A stretch of DNA of 64,000 nt, taken from positions 62,001 to 126,000 of the forward strand of contig NZ_JAPCWC010000004.1 of assembly GCF_026420865.1 (NCBI RefSeq), given 5' to 3'. A model generated the notes under the pieces. That model was not told the DNA's origin. It worked only from the letters and a program-made list of their open reading frames with translations, and ran no database searches. This document shows, piece by piece, positions 47,948 through 57,116 of this stretch; the first letter of the stretch is position 1; every line of letters begins with the position of its first letter. Made by a program: the position numbers and the translations under genes. The stretch is from Novosphingobium clariflavum. GTDB taxonomy: Bacteria; Pseudomonadota; Alphaproteobacteria; Sphingomonadales; Sphingomonadaceae.

Positions 47948-48727
47948 ATGACGCGCCACCTGACCAAGTTTGCCATCGGCCTCTCCGCCGCCGCGCTCGC
48001 CATGGGTGGCATTGCCCTTGCTCAGGCCCCCGATGGACCGCCTCCGCCGCCCGAAGACGGCGTCCCCATGGATGCCAACGGTGCCGGCAGCAGGGGTGGC
48101 ACGGTAACCCGCGCCGAAGCGCAGGCCGCTGCCGAAGCCCTGTTCGCCCGGCTCGACGTCAACAAGGACGGCAAGCTCGACAAGGCCGACCGCGAAGCCC
48201 GCCGCGCCCAGATGCGCGAGGAGATGTTCAAGCGCCTCGACACCAATGGCGACGGCGTGATCTCGAAGGCGGAATTCCTCGCCGATCGCGGCCCGGAAGG
48301 GCGCGGCCCCGGTGGCAAGGGCCCGATGGGTGGTCCCGAAGGCCGCCCCGACATGCCGCCCCCGCCGCCGGAAGGCGGCCCTGACATGGCCCCGCCGCCG
48401 GAAGGCGGTCCGGACGCACAGGCCGCGCCCGGCAAGGACGGCCCGCGCGGTCACGGTCCTCGCCGTCATGGCCCCGGCTCCGGCGGTCCCGGTTCGATGA
48501 GGGGCCCGATGAGCCGCATGGGCGACGGCGACAAGGACGGCACCGTCACCAAGGCCGAATTCATCGCCGCCGCCCTGAAACGCTTCGACACGGCGGACAC
48601 CAATCACGACGGCAAGGTCACGCAGGAAGAGCGCCAGGCCGCCCGCCGCGCGATGCGCGACGAACGCCGCGGCCCGCCCGAGGGCGATGGCCCGCCGCCG
48701 CCTCCCGCCCCGAACCCGGCCAGATAA
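47948..48727 (+). CDS. Exported EF-hand (calcium-binding) protein
   Basis: A 259-residue secreted or periplasmic protein. A signal peptide covers about 1-27 (ending GIALAQ). Two EF-hand loops (DVNKDGKLDKAD and DTNGDGVISKAE) precede a Pro/Gly-rich linker with repeated PPPPEGGPDM units and a His/Arg-rich HGPRRHGPG stretch. Two more loops follow (DGDKDGTVTKAE and DTNHDGKVTQEE). Each has the D-x-[ND]-x-D-G spacing needed for Ca2+. ATG at 47948 begins the signal peptide. The gene lies 15 bases before a response regulator and kinase, so it may deliver or respond to a calcium signal; that is inference. Confidence 0.85.
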   Translation: MTRHLTKFAIGLSAAALAMGGIALAQAPDGPPPPPEDGVPMDANGAGSRGGTVTRAEAQAAAEALFARLDVNKDGKLDKADREARRAQMREEMFKRLDTNGDGVISKAEFLADRGPEGRGPGGKGPMGGPEGRPDMPPPPPEGGPDMAPPPEGGPDAQAAPGKDGPRGHGPRRHGPGSGGPGSMRGPMSRMGDGDKDGTVTKAEFIAAALKRFDTADTNHDGKVTQEERQAARRAMRDERRGPPEGDGPPPPPAPNPAR

Positions 48728-48742
48728 GCGCCGCCCGAACGG

Positions 48743-49486
48743 ATGGAAATGACGACCGATACCGCAACTGCCCGCCTGCTTCTCGTCGACGACGAGGCTG
48801 CCCTTCGCGAACCCCTGGCCGAGTACCTCTCGCGTCAGGGGTTTGCCGTAAGACAGGCCCAGAGCGCCGCCGAGGCCCGCAATCTGCTGCGCGACGAGAA
48901 ACCCGACCTCGTCCTGCTCGACATCATGATGCCCGGCGAGGACGGCCTTTCGCTGTGCCGCCACCTCGTCGAGGCGCAGGACGTGCCGGTGATCTTCCTC
49001 ACCGCGCGCGGCGAGGCGACCGACCGCATCGTCGGCCTCGAGATCGGCGCGGACGACTACGTGGTGAAACCGTTCGAACCGCGCGAGCTGGTCGCCCGCA
49101 TCCGCTCGGTGCTGCGCCGCGCCGCGCGCATCGCCGCGCCGGTGCCCGAGAACGAGATCTTTGCCTTCGAGACCTGGCAACTCGATCCGCTCAAGCGCCG
49201 CCTCACCGATGCCGAAGGCGCCTCGGTGGCGATCTCCTCGGTCGAGTTCCGCCTGCTCATGGCCTTCCTCGAACACCCCCGCCAGGTGCTCAACCGCGAC
49301 CGCCTGCTCGACATGGTGCAGGGCCGCGAGGCGCATCTGTTCGACCGTGCGGTGGACAACCAGGTCAGCCGCCTGCGCCGCAAGATCGAGGTCGATTCGC
49401 GCAATCCCCAGCTGATCCAGACGGTCTGGGGCGGCGGCTACATGCTCGCCGCCGACGTGCGCCGCATGCCCGCCCCGGCGGAATGA
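48743..49486 (+). CDS. OmpR/PhoB-type response regulator
   Basis: A 247-residue response regulator. The receiver has Asp16-Asp17-Glu18, phospho-acceptor Asp60 (LVLLDIMMPGEDG), Thr in FLTARG and Lys in VVKPFEP. The winged-helix domain covers about 150-240 (SSVEFRLLMAFLEHPRQVLNRDRLLDM, VDNQVSRLRRKIE). It is preceded by the EF-hand gene and overlaps the kinase by ATGA. An ATG two codons later is an alternative start. Candidate tandem sites lie at 47791. Confidence 0.93.
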   Translation: MEMTTDTATARLLLVDDEAALREPLAEYLSRQGFAVRQAQSAAEARNLLRDEKPDLVLLDIMMPGEDGLSLCRHLVEAQDVPVIFLTARGEATDRIVGLEIGADDYVVKPFEPRELVARIRSVLRRAARIAAPVPENEIFAFETWQLDPLKRRLTDAEGASVAISSVEFRLLMAFLEHPRQVLNRDRLLDMVQGREAHLFDRAVDNQVSRLRRKIEVDSRNPQLIQTVWGGGYMLAADVRRMPAPAE

Positions 49487-50991
49487 GCACGCCCCCCGTG
49501 CCCCCATCCCCCGCAATCCCGTCTCCCGTGATCCCGTCCCGGCTGAAGGTCCTGCGCCCGCACAGCCTGATGGGCCAGATGCTGCTCGCCGTCGCCGCGG
49601 CGCTGCTGCTGGTGCAGGGGCTCGGCGCCTTCCTCGTCTACCGCGCCCAGCGCGAAGGCTACGAGGCGGGCATGAACAACGCCGCGGTGTTCCGCCTGAT
49701 CATGGAGACGCGCGGCCCCCGCGGGCTGGTGCGCCGCCAGAACGGCCGCCCCGGCGACGCCCCGGGGGGGCCGCTCTCCGGGCCGCCGCCCAAGGGCTAC
49801 CACCTCGAATACAGCACCCGCTCCCCGGTCCTGCCCGGCGAGGCGCGCGACCGCGACGCCGAGAGCGAACTGACGCGGATCCTCGCCGACCAGGACTTCA
49901 CCGTGCGCGAGGTGGTGGTCGTCCACCGCGCCGCCGGGCAGGACCGCTATGCCCGGCGCGGCCTGCTGCGCCGCGCCGCCAGCTTCGGCCTGCCGCCCGA
50001 CGAGGTCTCCGGCCTGCTGCGCTCCAACCTCATGGTGGTGGGCGTCCGCACCAGCGACGAGGGCAGCTGGATCATCGCCCGCGTGCGCGGCCCGCGCCCG
50101 GAAAACGTGCTGCTGAAGCCGATCCTGATCCAGACGATCAGCATCTACGTGGTGCTGATGATGGCGGTCGCGCTGATCCTGCGCCGTATCACCCGCCCGC
50201 TCGCCGCGCTCACCCGCCGGCTCGAACGCTTCGCCGCCACGCAGGACCTCGACGGCCAGCTGCCGCCCTCCGGCCCCGAGGACATGCAGCGCCTGATCGT
50301 GGCCCACAACGCCATGGAATCGCGCATCGCCGCCCTGCTCGACGAGAAGGACGTGATGCTCGGCGCCATCGGCCACGACCTCAAGACCCCGCTGGCGGCC
50401 TTGCGCGTGCGCATCGAATCGGTCTCCGACGATGTCGAGCGCGGCCGCATGGCCAGCACCATCGAGGACATCGTGCGCACCCTCGACGACATCCTCTCGC
50501 TCGCCCGCGTCGGCCGCCCGAGCGACCCGCTGGAACGCACCGAACTCTCGGCGCTGATGTTCGCGGTGATCGAGGAATACGAGGACATGGGCGAGCCGGT
50601 CGAAGTGGGCGAGACCGAGCGCATCGCGCTGGAACTGCGCCCGACCTGGATCCGCCGCGCGCTGCGCAACCTGATCGGCAACGCCCTGCGCTACGGCCAG
50701 CGCGCCCGCGTCTCGCTTTCGCGCGAAACCACGCCGGGGGGCCGCAGCGCGGTGATCGTGATCGACGACGACGGCCCGGGCATCCCCGAGGACCAGATCC
50801 ACGCGATGATGAACCCCTTCACCCGCGGCGACCCCTCGCGCAACAGCGCCACCGGCGGCGCCGGCCTCGGCCTCGCCCTCGCCCGCGCGATCGCCGAACA
50901 GCACGGCGGCGCGCTGGTACTGGCGAACCGACTGGCGGCAGACGGCACGGTCGAAGGCCTGCGCGCCAAAGTCGAACTGCCGGTGGGGTGA
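49483..50991 (+). CDS. Sensor histidine kinase partner of the EF-hand operon
   Basis: A 502-residue membrane kinase. The first 18 residues are proline-rich (VPPSPAIPSPVIPSRL). Membrane helix one (about 30-53) and helix two (about 207-230) enclose a periplasmic domain of about 150 residues, which holds a Gly/Pro-rich insert but no obvious metal site. HAMP follows, then His298 in GAIGHDLKTPLAAL, an N box (RNLIGNALRYG), DDDGPGIP and GGAGLGLALARAIAEQHGG. It overlaps the regulator by ATGA. A repeat element lies just after the stop. Confidence 0.93.
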   Translation: MSTPPVPPSPAIPSPVIPSRLKVLRPHSLMGQMLLAVAAALLLVQGLGAFLVYRAQREGYEAGMNNAAVFRLIMETRGPRGLVRRQNGRPGDAPGGPLSGPPPKGYHLEYSTRSPVLPGEARDRDAESELTRILADQDFTVREVVVVHRAAGQDRYARRGLLRRAASFGLPPDEVSGLLRSNLMVVGVRTSDEGSWIIARVRGPRPENVLLKPILIQTISIYVVLMMAVALILRRITRPLAALTRRLERFAATQDLDGQLPPSGPEDMQRLIVAHNAMESRIAALLDEKDVMLGAIGHDLKTPLAALRVRIESVSDDVERGRMASTIEDIVRTLDDILSLARVGRPSDPLERTELSALMFAVIEEYEDMGEPVEVGETERIALELRPTWIRRALRNLIGNALRYGQRARVSLSRETTPGGRSAVIVIDDDGPGIPEDQIHAMMNPFTRGDPSRNSATGGAGLGLALARAIAEQHGGALVLANRLAADGTVEGLRAKVELPVG

Positions 50992-51001
50992 GAGGCAGTC
51001 C

Positions 51002-51034
51002 TGGGGCCCTTCGACAAGCTCAGGAGATCCCCAG
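51002..51034. repeat. CTTCGACAAGCTCAG-core repeat element, copy 4
   Basis: CCCTTCGACAAGCTCAGGAGAT is enclosed by CTGGGG (51001-51006) and CCCCAG (51029-51034). It matches the 9299 copy except for three base changes, two of them in its paired flanks. It lies 10 bases after the kinase stop. The rest of the 360-base gap to imuA shows no gene or repeat until the LexA box. Confidence 0.65.
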
Positions 51035-51316
51035 ACCCGCAAATGGCTACGCCGCGCGCGCAGCAACGCCGTACACGCCTTGCGAGAAAGTGCGATAGAC
51101 CACTTGGGGCCGGTAAGCGACTGTCGGGTTTGGAGAAGGCACTTGGTGATAGCTGCCGTTGGCGCGCGTCGCGTGCCACCCCTTTAAAGACGCTCAAAGG
51201 CCAAACTCCGATCTCAGGTCCTGAACGGCTACTATCCCTGCAGGTGTAGACCAGACATAGTCGTCCAGCGCAGTTCCGTGCAATCAGACTGGGCTGGAAC
51301 AAGCTCCCTTATGCTC

Positions 51317-51349
51317 TTGATGGAACCAGAAATAGAACATAATAAGAAC
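51317..51349 (+). promoter_or_regulatory. LexA (SOS) box and core promoter of imuA-imuB-dnaE2
   Basis: GAACATAATAAGAAC at 51335-51349 is an exact GAAC-N7-GAAC, the reverse complement of the alphaproteobacterial LexA box GTTC-N7-GTTC. A possible -35 is TTGATG at 51317-51322 and a -10 is CATAAT or TAATAA at 51338-51345, overlapping the box. The imuA ATG begins at 51352, only two bases after the box, leaving no room for a ribosome-binding site. Confidence 0.85.
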
Positions 51350-51351
51350 AT

Positions 51352-52140
51352 ATGCGAATCGTCGATGCTCTTTCTGTGTCTGCCGCCTTGGGCGAGGCTG
51401 AGCCTTGGGCGAGCCACATCGCTTCGCTGGACGAGGCGCTTGGGGGCGGGCTTGGCTATGGGCAGGTTCACGAAATCTACGCAGCCGAACCGGACGATGC
51501 CAGTTCAACTGCGAGCTTCGCGATGGCTGTCGCCATGGGCATGTGCCAGCGAGCCGACCGCCCGAAACAGACGGTGCTCTGGTTGCGGGAGCGGCGCTGG
51601 CTCAAGTCTGCGGGTATTCTACAAGCCAATGGCTGGGCCGAACTGGGCGGCGCGCCCGAGCAGGGGCTGGTGGGTGTCGTCCCCGATACGCTCTCCCTGC
51701 TGCGCGCCGCAGCCGAGGCTCTGCATTGTGGCAGGTTGGGGGCCATCATCCTCGAAGGCTGGGGAAAGATGCCCGCGCTTGACCTGACCGCCAGTCGCCG
51801 GCTGGTGTTGGCGGCGGAGAAATCGGGTGTGCCCCTGCTCCTGTTGCGCATCGATGCCACGCCCGCGTCCAGTGCCGCGCGCACCCGCTGGCAGGTGGCA
51901 TCCGCGCCTTCGCGGGCCCTGCCGGGTAACGCCCCGGGCCTGCCGACCTTCGACTTGACCCTGTTGCGCCAGCGCTCCGGCCCTTCCGGCCTGCACTGGC
52001 GTCTGGAGTGGGACCGTGATCGACACAATTTCCGTGAAGCGCCGCTATCTGGCGCTGTGGTTTCCGCTCCTCTCGACCGACCGCTGGCGGATCGGGAAAA
52101 TGCGCCGCAGCAGACAGGAGGCAGGCGCCACGCAGCCTGA
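51352..52140 (+). CDS. imuA: ImuA, SOS mutagenesis accessory protein
   Basis: A 262-residue RecA/SulA-like protein of the ImuA family, part of the mutasome that lets DnaE2 copy damaged DNA. The N-terminal half shows LDEALGGGLGYGQVHEIYAAEPDDASS, in the place of a Walker A but without a full GxxxxGK[ST], followed by VLWLRERRW and a Walker-B-like LGAIILEGWG. The C-terminus is rich in Arg/Ala (WRLEWDRDRHNF). It is first in a three-gene SOS operon and overlaps imuB by 125 bases in another frame. The start directly follows the LexA box. Confidence 0.87.
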   Translation: MRIVDALSVSAALGEAEPWASHIASLDEALGGGLGYGQVHEIYAAEPDDASSTASFAMAVAMGMCQRADRPKQTVLWLRERRWLKSAGILQANGWAELGGAPEQGLVGVVPDTLSLLRAAAEALHCGRLGAIILEGWGKMPALDLTASRRLVLAAEKSGVPLLLLRIDATPASSAARTRWQVASAPSRALPGNAPGLPTFDLTLLRQRSGPSGLHWRLEWDRDRHNFREAPLSGAVVSAPLDRPLADRENAPQQTGGRRHAA

Positions 52141-53617
52141 GGGGGCAAGCGATATCTCGCTGCCGCCGCTGGCGATGGTCGCCAAGGTCAGAGGCGCGCT
52201 CAGGCTTGCGGCGGTGGATGCCAGAGCACAGGCGCTGGGAATTGTGCCTGGCATGACTCTGGCTGACGCCCGCGCTCTGGAGCCGGAGCTTGTCGTGACC
52301 GAAATGGATGAAGGCGCGGATCGCCAGTGGCTTGAGCGCCTTGCGCGCGATTGCCGTGACTGGTCGCCGCGCGTCACGCTGGCCGCGCCGGACGGAATCA
52401 CGCTCGATATCGCGGGCGTGGATCACCTCTTCGGCGGGGAAACCGGGTTATGCACGCAGATCGAGGAGACGATGGCGGCCATCGGCATGACGCTGCGCCA
52501 TGCCATTGCCTCCACCCCGGAAGCGGCACAGGCGCTGGCGCGTCATGGCGCCCCGTCCATCCGTGACGAGCGGGCAGCGATCCGCGCGCTTCCGGTTCTG
52601 GCGCTGGGGCTGGATGCAGATTCCACGCTGGCACTCAACCGCGCGGGGATCAGGCAGATCGGCGATCTGACGGTGCGGCCATCCGCCACCATTGCGGCCC
52701 GTTTCGGTGCAGGCGCGATCCACGCGCTTTACCGCCTGATGGGCGAGGAACAGGCCCCGATCGATGTGCTGCGGGACCCCGAACCGCTCCATTTCGAGCG
52801 CCGGTTTGCCGAACCCGTCGCACTGCAAGCCACTATCGCGACAGTGTTCATGGCATTGTTGCAGGAGGCCGCAACCGTCTTGGCCGAACGTGATCTGGGA
52901 GGGCACCGATTTGTCCTGACGCTCTATCGAACCGATGGAGCGCGCCACCGGCTGGCCATCGAGACGGGGCGAGCCACCCGCGATCCCGCGCTAGTCCTGC
53001 GCCTGTTCGACGAGCGGATCGCCAGCCTTGCCGACCCGCTCGACCCCGGCTTTGGCTACGATCGCATCGGCCTGTTTCTGCCCGCGACCGACCCTCTGCC
53101 CACCAGCCAGCCGAGCCTTGACGGCAGGGAAAAGGATGAGGCTGAACTGGCAGAACTGATCGAGCGGCTCAGCACGCGGTTGGGGCCGGGCTGCCTGCTG
53201 CGCCTTGCGCCGCGCGACAGCCATTTGCCGGAGCAGGCACAACTCGCCCTGCCGGCGATGGATGTGCGCCCGCCGGTTCCTTGGCCGCAGCCGCCCGAAG
53301 GCGGGCCGCCGATGCGTCCGCTGTTTCTGTTCGACCCACCCCAGCGCGTCGAAGTGCTGGCCGAAGTCCCCGATGGCCCACCCCATCGCTTTCGCTGGCG
53401 GCGCAAGCTGCACGAAGTGCGGCTTTATGAGGGGCCGGAAAGGATCGCCAACGAATGGTGGCGGCACAAGGGCGGGGAATGTGCAGGCCAAGGAGGCCTG
53501 ACCCGCGACTATTACCGGGTCGAAGATGTGCAGGGGCGACGGTACTGGATCTTCCGGCACGGGCTATATGAAGAGAAGCCCGACCCACAGTGGTATCTGC
53601 ACGGGCTGTTCGCATGA
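52016..53617 (+). CDS. imuB: ImuB, catalytically inactive Y-family polymerase homolog
   Basis: A 533-residue Y-family polymerase relative that bridges ImuA, DnaE2 and the sliding clamp. It opens RRYLALWFPLLSTDRWR; the usual catalytic DxD at this position is absent (ALWF). The later SIDE motif is replaced by LDIAGVDHLFGG, so polymerase activity is not expected. A helix-hairpin-helix region (NRAGIRQIGDLTVRPSATIAARFG) and little-finger-like region follow. The C-terminal WWRHKGGECAGQGGLTRDYYRVED and YLHGLFA tail are family-typical. Start is GTG at 52016, inside imuA; GTG at 52037 is an alternative. It overlaps dnaE2 by ATGA. Confidence 0.9.
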   Translation: MIDTISVKRRYLALWFPLLSTDRWRIGKMRRSRQEAGATQPEGASDISLPPLAMVAKVRGALRLAAVDARAQALGIVPGMTLADARALEPELVVTEMDEGADRQWLERLARDCRDWSPRVTLAAPDGITLDIAGVDHLFGGETGLCTQIEETMAAIGMTLRHAIASTPEAAQALARHGAPSIRDERAAIRALPVLALGLDADSTLALNRAGIRQIGDLTVRPSATIAARFGAGAIHALYRLMGEEQAPIDVLRDPEPLHFERRFAEPVALQATIATVFMALLQEAATVLAERDLGGHRFVLTLYRTDGARHRLAIETGRATRDPALVLRLFDERIASLADPLDPGFGYDRIGLFLPATDPLPTSQPSLDGREKDEAELAELIERLSTRLGPGCLLRLAPRDSHLPEQAQLALPAMDVRPPVPWPQPPEGGPPMRPLFLFDPPQRVEVLAEVPDGPPHRFRWRRKLHEVRLYEGPERIANEWWRHKGGECAGQGGLTRDYYRVEDVQGRRYWIFRHGLYEEKPDPQWYLHGLFA

Positions 53618-56600
53618 AGGAAACTGGCGCTCGTCGGGGCGAGCCGGCTTTCGCGGAACTACTGGCCGCCAGCAATTACAGTTTCCTGCGCGGTGCCTCG
53701 CATCCGGGCGAGATGCTGGCGCGGGCCTGGAACCTCGGGATGGCGGGCATCGGCATTGCCGACCGCAATACGGTGGCCGGGGTGGTGCGTGCGCATATGG
53801 CCTGGCGCCAGATCGGCGGTGCGGCAAGCGGATTCCGGCTGGTCGTGGGAGCACGGCTGGTATTCTCGCCCGATCCCGAGGACGGGCATACGCCGCCCGA
53901 TATCGTCGCCTATCCGAGGACACGGCATGGCTGGGGGCGACTGACCCGTCTGCTGACGCTGGGCAACCGGCGAGCGAGCAAGGGCGCGTGCACGCTCCAC
54001 CTGCGCGACCTGCTGGACCATGCGCAGGATATGGCCCTGATCGTCACGCAGCCGGACCGGGCAACGCTGCACGCCTTGCGCGATGCGTGTCCGGGGCGGG
54101 TCTGGCTGGCGGCGACGATGCTGCGGGCAGGTGCCGACGCGCGCAGGCTATCCGAGTTGCGCGCCATCTCGGCCGCTCTCAAGGTGCCGCTGATTGCCAC
54201 CAACGATGCGCTTTATACCGATGCCGATGCCCGGCCTTTGCACGACATCCTCACCTGCATTCGCGAGGGCGCGACCATCGAGACCGCAGGCAGGCGCCTC
54301 GCGGCCAATGCCGAGCGACACCTGAAGCCGCCTGCCGAAATGGCGCGCCTGTTCCGCGCCTGCCCGGAAGCGATTACGGCCACTACCGACTTTCTGGCGT
54401 GCATTACTTTCACACTCGACGACCTGCGCTATGAATATCCCCACGAGCCCGTTCCCGAAGGTTGGGAGCCGCAAGGCTGGCTGGAAAAACTCGCCCAAGA
54501 AGGCGCGCGAGCCTTGTTCCCCGATGGCCTGCCTGAAAACTACCGCACCGTGCTGGCCGAGGAGTTCAGTCTGATCCGCCAGCGCGGCTATGCCTGCTAT
54601 TTCCTCACCGTACATGACATCGTGCGCCATGCCCGCAGCCTCGATCCGCCGATCCTGTGCCAGGGGCGCGGTAGCGCGGCCAATTCGCTGGTCTGCTTTT
54701 TCCTGGGTATCACATCGGTCGATCCGGTGCGCGAGAAGCTCCTGTTCTCGCGCTTCCTGTCCGAAGAGCGCGACGAGCCCCCCGACATCGACGTCGATTT
54801 CGAGCATGAACGCCGCGAGGAAATCATGCAGTACGTCTATGCCCGCTATGGGCGTGAGCGTGCGGGCATCGCTGCCACCGTCATCCATTACCGCCCGCGC
54901 AGCACCTTGCGCGAAGTGGGCAAGGCGCTGGGGCTGAGCGAAGATGTGACGGCGCGGCTATCCTCCACGATTTGGGGAAACTGGGGCGATGACGTCCCCG
55001 AAAGCCGCGTGACGCAAGCCGGGTTCGATATCGGCAATCCGCAGATCGCCCGCCTCAAGACGCTGGTCGACCGGCTGCTGGGTTTTCCCCGACATCTTTC
55101 GCAGCATGTCGGCGGCTTCGTGCTGACCGAAGGGCGGCTCGACGAACTGGTGCCGATCCACAATGCCGCCATGCCGGATCGCACCTTCATCGAGTGGGAC
55201 AAGGACGATATCGACGCGCTCGGCCTGATGAAGGTCGACGTGCTCGCGCTGGGCATGCTGACCTGCATCCGCAAGAGTTTCGATCTGATGCGCCAGCATG
55301 GCCTTGGCGATCTGGCCCTCGCCACGGTCCCGCTTGAAGACGCGGAAACCTATCGGATGCTGCAGCGTGCGGACAGTATCGGCACCTTTCAGGTCGAAAG
55401 CCGCGCGCAGATGGCGATGCTGCCACGCATGAAGCCGAAAGAGCTTTACGATCTGGTGATCCAGGTGGCGATCGTGCGACCGGGGCCGATCCAGGGCGGA
55501 ATGGTCCATCCCTATTTGCGCCGCCGCAACGGGGAAGAGAAAGTCCTCTTCCCTCGACCTGCACCGCCGCACGATCCCGATGAACTGCGCGAGGTGCTGG
55601 GCAAGACGCTGGGTGTCCCGCTGTTTCAAGAGCAGGCGATGAAACTGGCCATCGTCGCCGCCGAATTCACCCCGGCGCAGGCCGATGGTCTGCGCCGGGC
55701 CATGGCAACCTTCCGCAATCGCGGCACGGTCGATCATTATCGCGACCTGTTGGTCGGCGGCATGGTCCGGCGCGGCTATGACGAGGACTTCGCCGAGCGC
55801 TGCTTCGAGCAAATCCGCGGCTTCGGCGAATATGGCTTCCCCGAAAGCCATGCGCAGGCCTTTGCCTGGCTGGCCTATGTCTCCTCATGGCTCAAGTGCC
55901 ATCACCCGGCGGTGTTCGCCGCTGCCCTGCTCAACAGCCAGCCCATGGGTTTCTACGCCCCGGCGCAACTCGTGCGCGATGCCCGCGATCACGGGGTCGA
56001 GGTGCGCACCATCGATGTCAACGCCAGCGAATGGGACTGCACGCTCGAAAACGATGAGGGCCGAGATGGAACGCTGTCGCTGCGCCTCGGCTTTTCCCGC
56101 CTCGACGGATTTCGTCCACAGTGGGCGGAGGCGATCGTGGCGGCGCGGCAATCCTGCCGCTTCATCTCGGTGGAAGATCTGGCGGCGCGCGGCGATCTTC
56201 CTCCAGCCGCCCTGCGCAAATTGGCCGACGCGGATGCCTTGGGATCGCTCGGCCTCACCCGGCGCGAGGCCTTGTGGGACGCGCGGCGCACGCCGCCTGC
56301 ACAGCTTCCGCTCTTCGCCGCCACACAGGCGCCTGAACTGGGCAAAGAGCCGGATGCGGACCTGCCCGCCATGACCCATGCCGAGGAGATCGTGGCCGAT
56401 TATCAGACCACCCGGCTCTCGCTGAAAGGCCATCCGATGCAGTTCCTGCGCAGCGCGTTGGACCGCGAAGGCGTGATTCCCTGCGCGGAGGCGAACCGCG
56501 CCAGAGACGGTCGCAAAGTGCGCGTGGCCGGTGTCGTGCTGATCCGCCAGCGCCCCGGCAAAGGCAACGCGGTGTTCATCACCATCGAGGACGAGACCGG

Positions 56601-56898
56601 CATCGTCAACGCGCTGCTGTGGTCGCGCGACATGGAGAAGCAGCGCCGTGCCGCGATGGCCGCCAGGCTGATGGTGATCGAGGGCGAAATCCAGCACAGC
56701 AAGGAAGGCGTGGTTCACCTCATGGCCAGCCGGATCATCGATCGCAGCGCGATGCTGCGCGCCCTCGACGATCACACGCAAGACATGGCAACTCTCACGT
56801 CAGCCGGCGACGAAATCCATCGCCCGCAAGTCCCTCGCGAACTGCGCAAGCACCCGCGCGATGTCCGCATCCTACCGAAGTCGCGGGATTTCCATTGA
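53614..56898 (+). CDS. dnaE2: Error-prone DNA polymerase DnaE2 (ImuC)
   Basis: A 1,094-residue C-family polymerase for translesion synthesis. An N-terminal PHP domain (SNYSFLRGASHPGEML) leads to the polymerase core with aspartates 393 and 395 (PDIDVDF) and Asp542 (MKVDVLALG), aligned with the catalytic triad of PolIII alpha. LSQHVGGFVLT and GFGEYGFPESHAQAF are typical DnaE2 segments. A C-terminal OB domain (RVAGVVLIRQRPGKGNAVFITIEDETG) ends the protein. ATG at 53614 overlaps the imuB stop as ATGA. Regulated from the imuA LexA box. Confidence 0.95.
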   Translation: MKETGARRGEPAFAELLAASNYSFLRGASHPGEMLARAWNLGMAGIGIADRNTVAGVVRAHMAWRQIGGAASGFRLVVGARLVFSPDPEDGHTPPDIVAYPRTRHGWGRLTRLLTLGNRRASKGACTLHLRDLLDHAQDMALIVTQPDRATLHALRDACPGRVWLAATMLRAGADARRLSELRAISAALKVPLIATNDALYTDADARPLHDILTCIREGATIETAGRRLAANAERHLKPPAEMARLFRACPEAITATTDFLACITFTLDDLRYEYPHEPVPEGWEPQGWLEKLAQEGARALFPDGLPENYRTVLAEEFSLIRQRGYACYFLTVHDIVRHARSLDPPILCQGRGSAANSLVCFFLGITSVDPVREKLLFSRFLSEERDEPPDIDVDFEHERREEIMQYVYARYGRERAGIAATVIHYRPRSTLREVGKALGLSEDVTARLSSTIWGNWGDDVPESRVTQAGFDIGNPQIARLKTLVDRLLGFPRHLSQHVGGFVLTEGRLDELVPIHNAAMPDRTFIEWDKDDIDALGLMKVDVLALGMLTCIRKSFDLMRQHGLGDLALATVPLEDAETYRMLQRADSIGTFQVESRAQMAMLPRMKPKELYDLVIQVAIVRPGPIQGGMVHPYLRRRNGEEKVLFPRPAPPHDPDELREVLGKTLGVPLFQEQAMKLAIVAAEFTPAQADGLRRAMATFRNRGTVDHYRDLLVGGMVRRGYDEDFAERCFEQIRGFGEYGFPESHAQAFAWLAYVSSWLKCHHPAVFAAALLNSQPMGFYAPAQLVRDARDHGVEVRTIDVNASEWDCTLENDEGRDGTLSLRLGFSRLDGFRPQWAEAIVAARQSCRFISVEDLAARGDLPPAALRKLADADALGSLGLTRREALWDARRTPPAQLPLFAATQAPELGKEPDADLPAMTHAEEIVADYQTTRLSLKGHPMQFLRSALDREGVIPCAEANRARDGRKVRVAGVVLIRQRPGKGNAVFITIEDETGIVNALLWSRDMEKQRRAAMAARLMVIEGEIQHSKEGVVHLMASRIIDRSAMLRALDDHTQDMATLTSAGDEIHRPQVPRELRKHPRDVRILPKSRDFH

Positions 56899-57116
56899 GG
56901 CCGGGCGAAAGAGGCATGGCAAAGAATAGCAGTTGCAAGAGTGCTGGCTCCACGAACGGCCGGTTTCGACGGGACCAGACATCTCCAGTTGCGGCAGCGG
57001 CCGGCAGGAATGTCCCACACCATGTCAGATCTGGATGTCGGCTCTGGGGCTCGAGAAAATTGTTCTCGAACGGCGAGGATGGGCGCCAAACCGACCTCCC
57101 TTGCAAGTCGCGCACC

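Noticed and set aside
51278..51787. An alternative 169-codon frame covering the LexA box and the 5' part of imuA.
   Set aside because: It conflicts with the conserved ImuA frame and would run through the operator.
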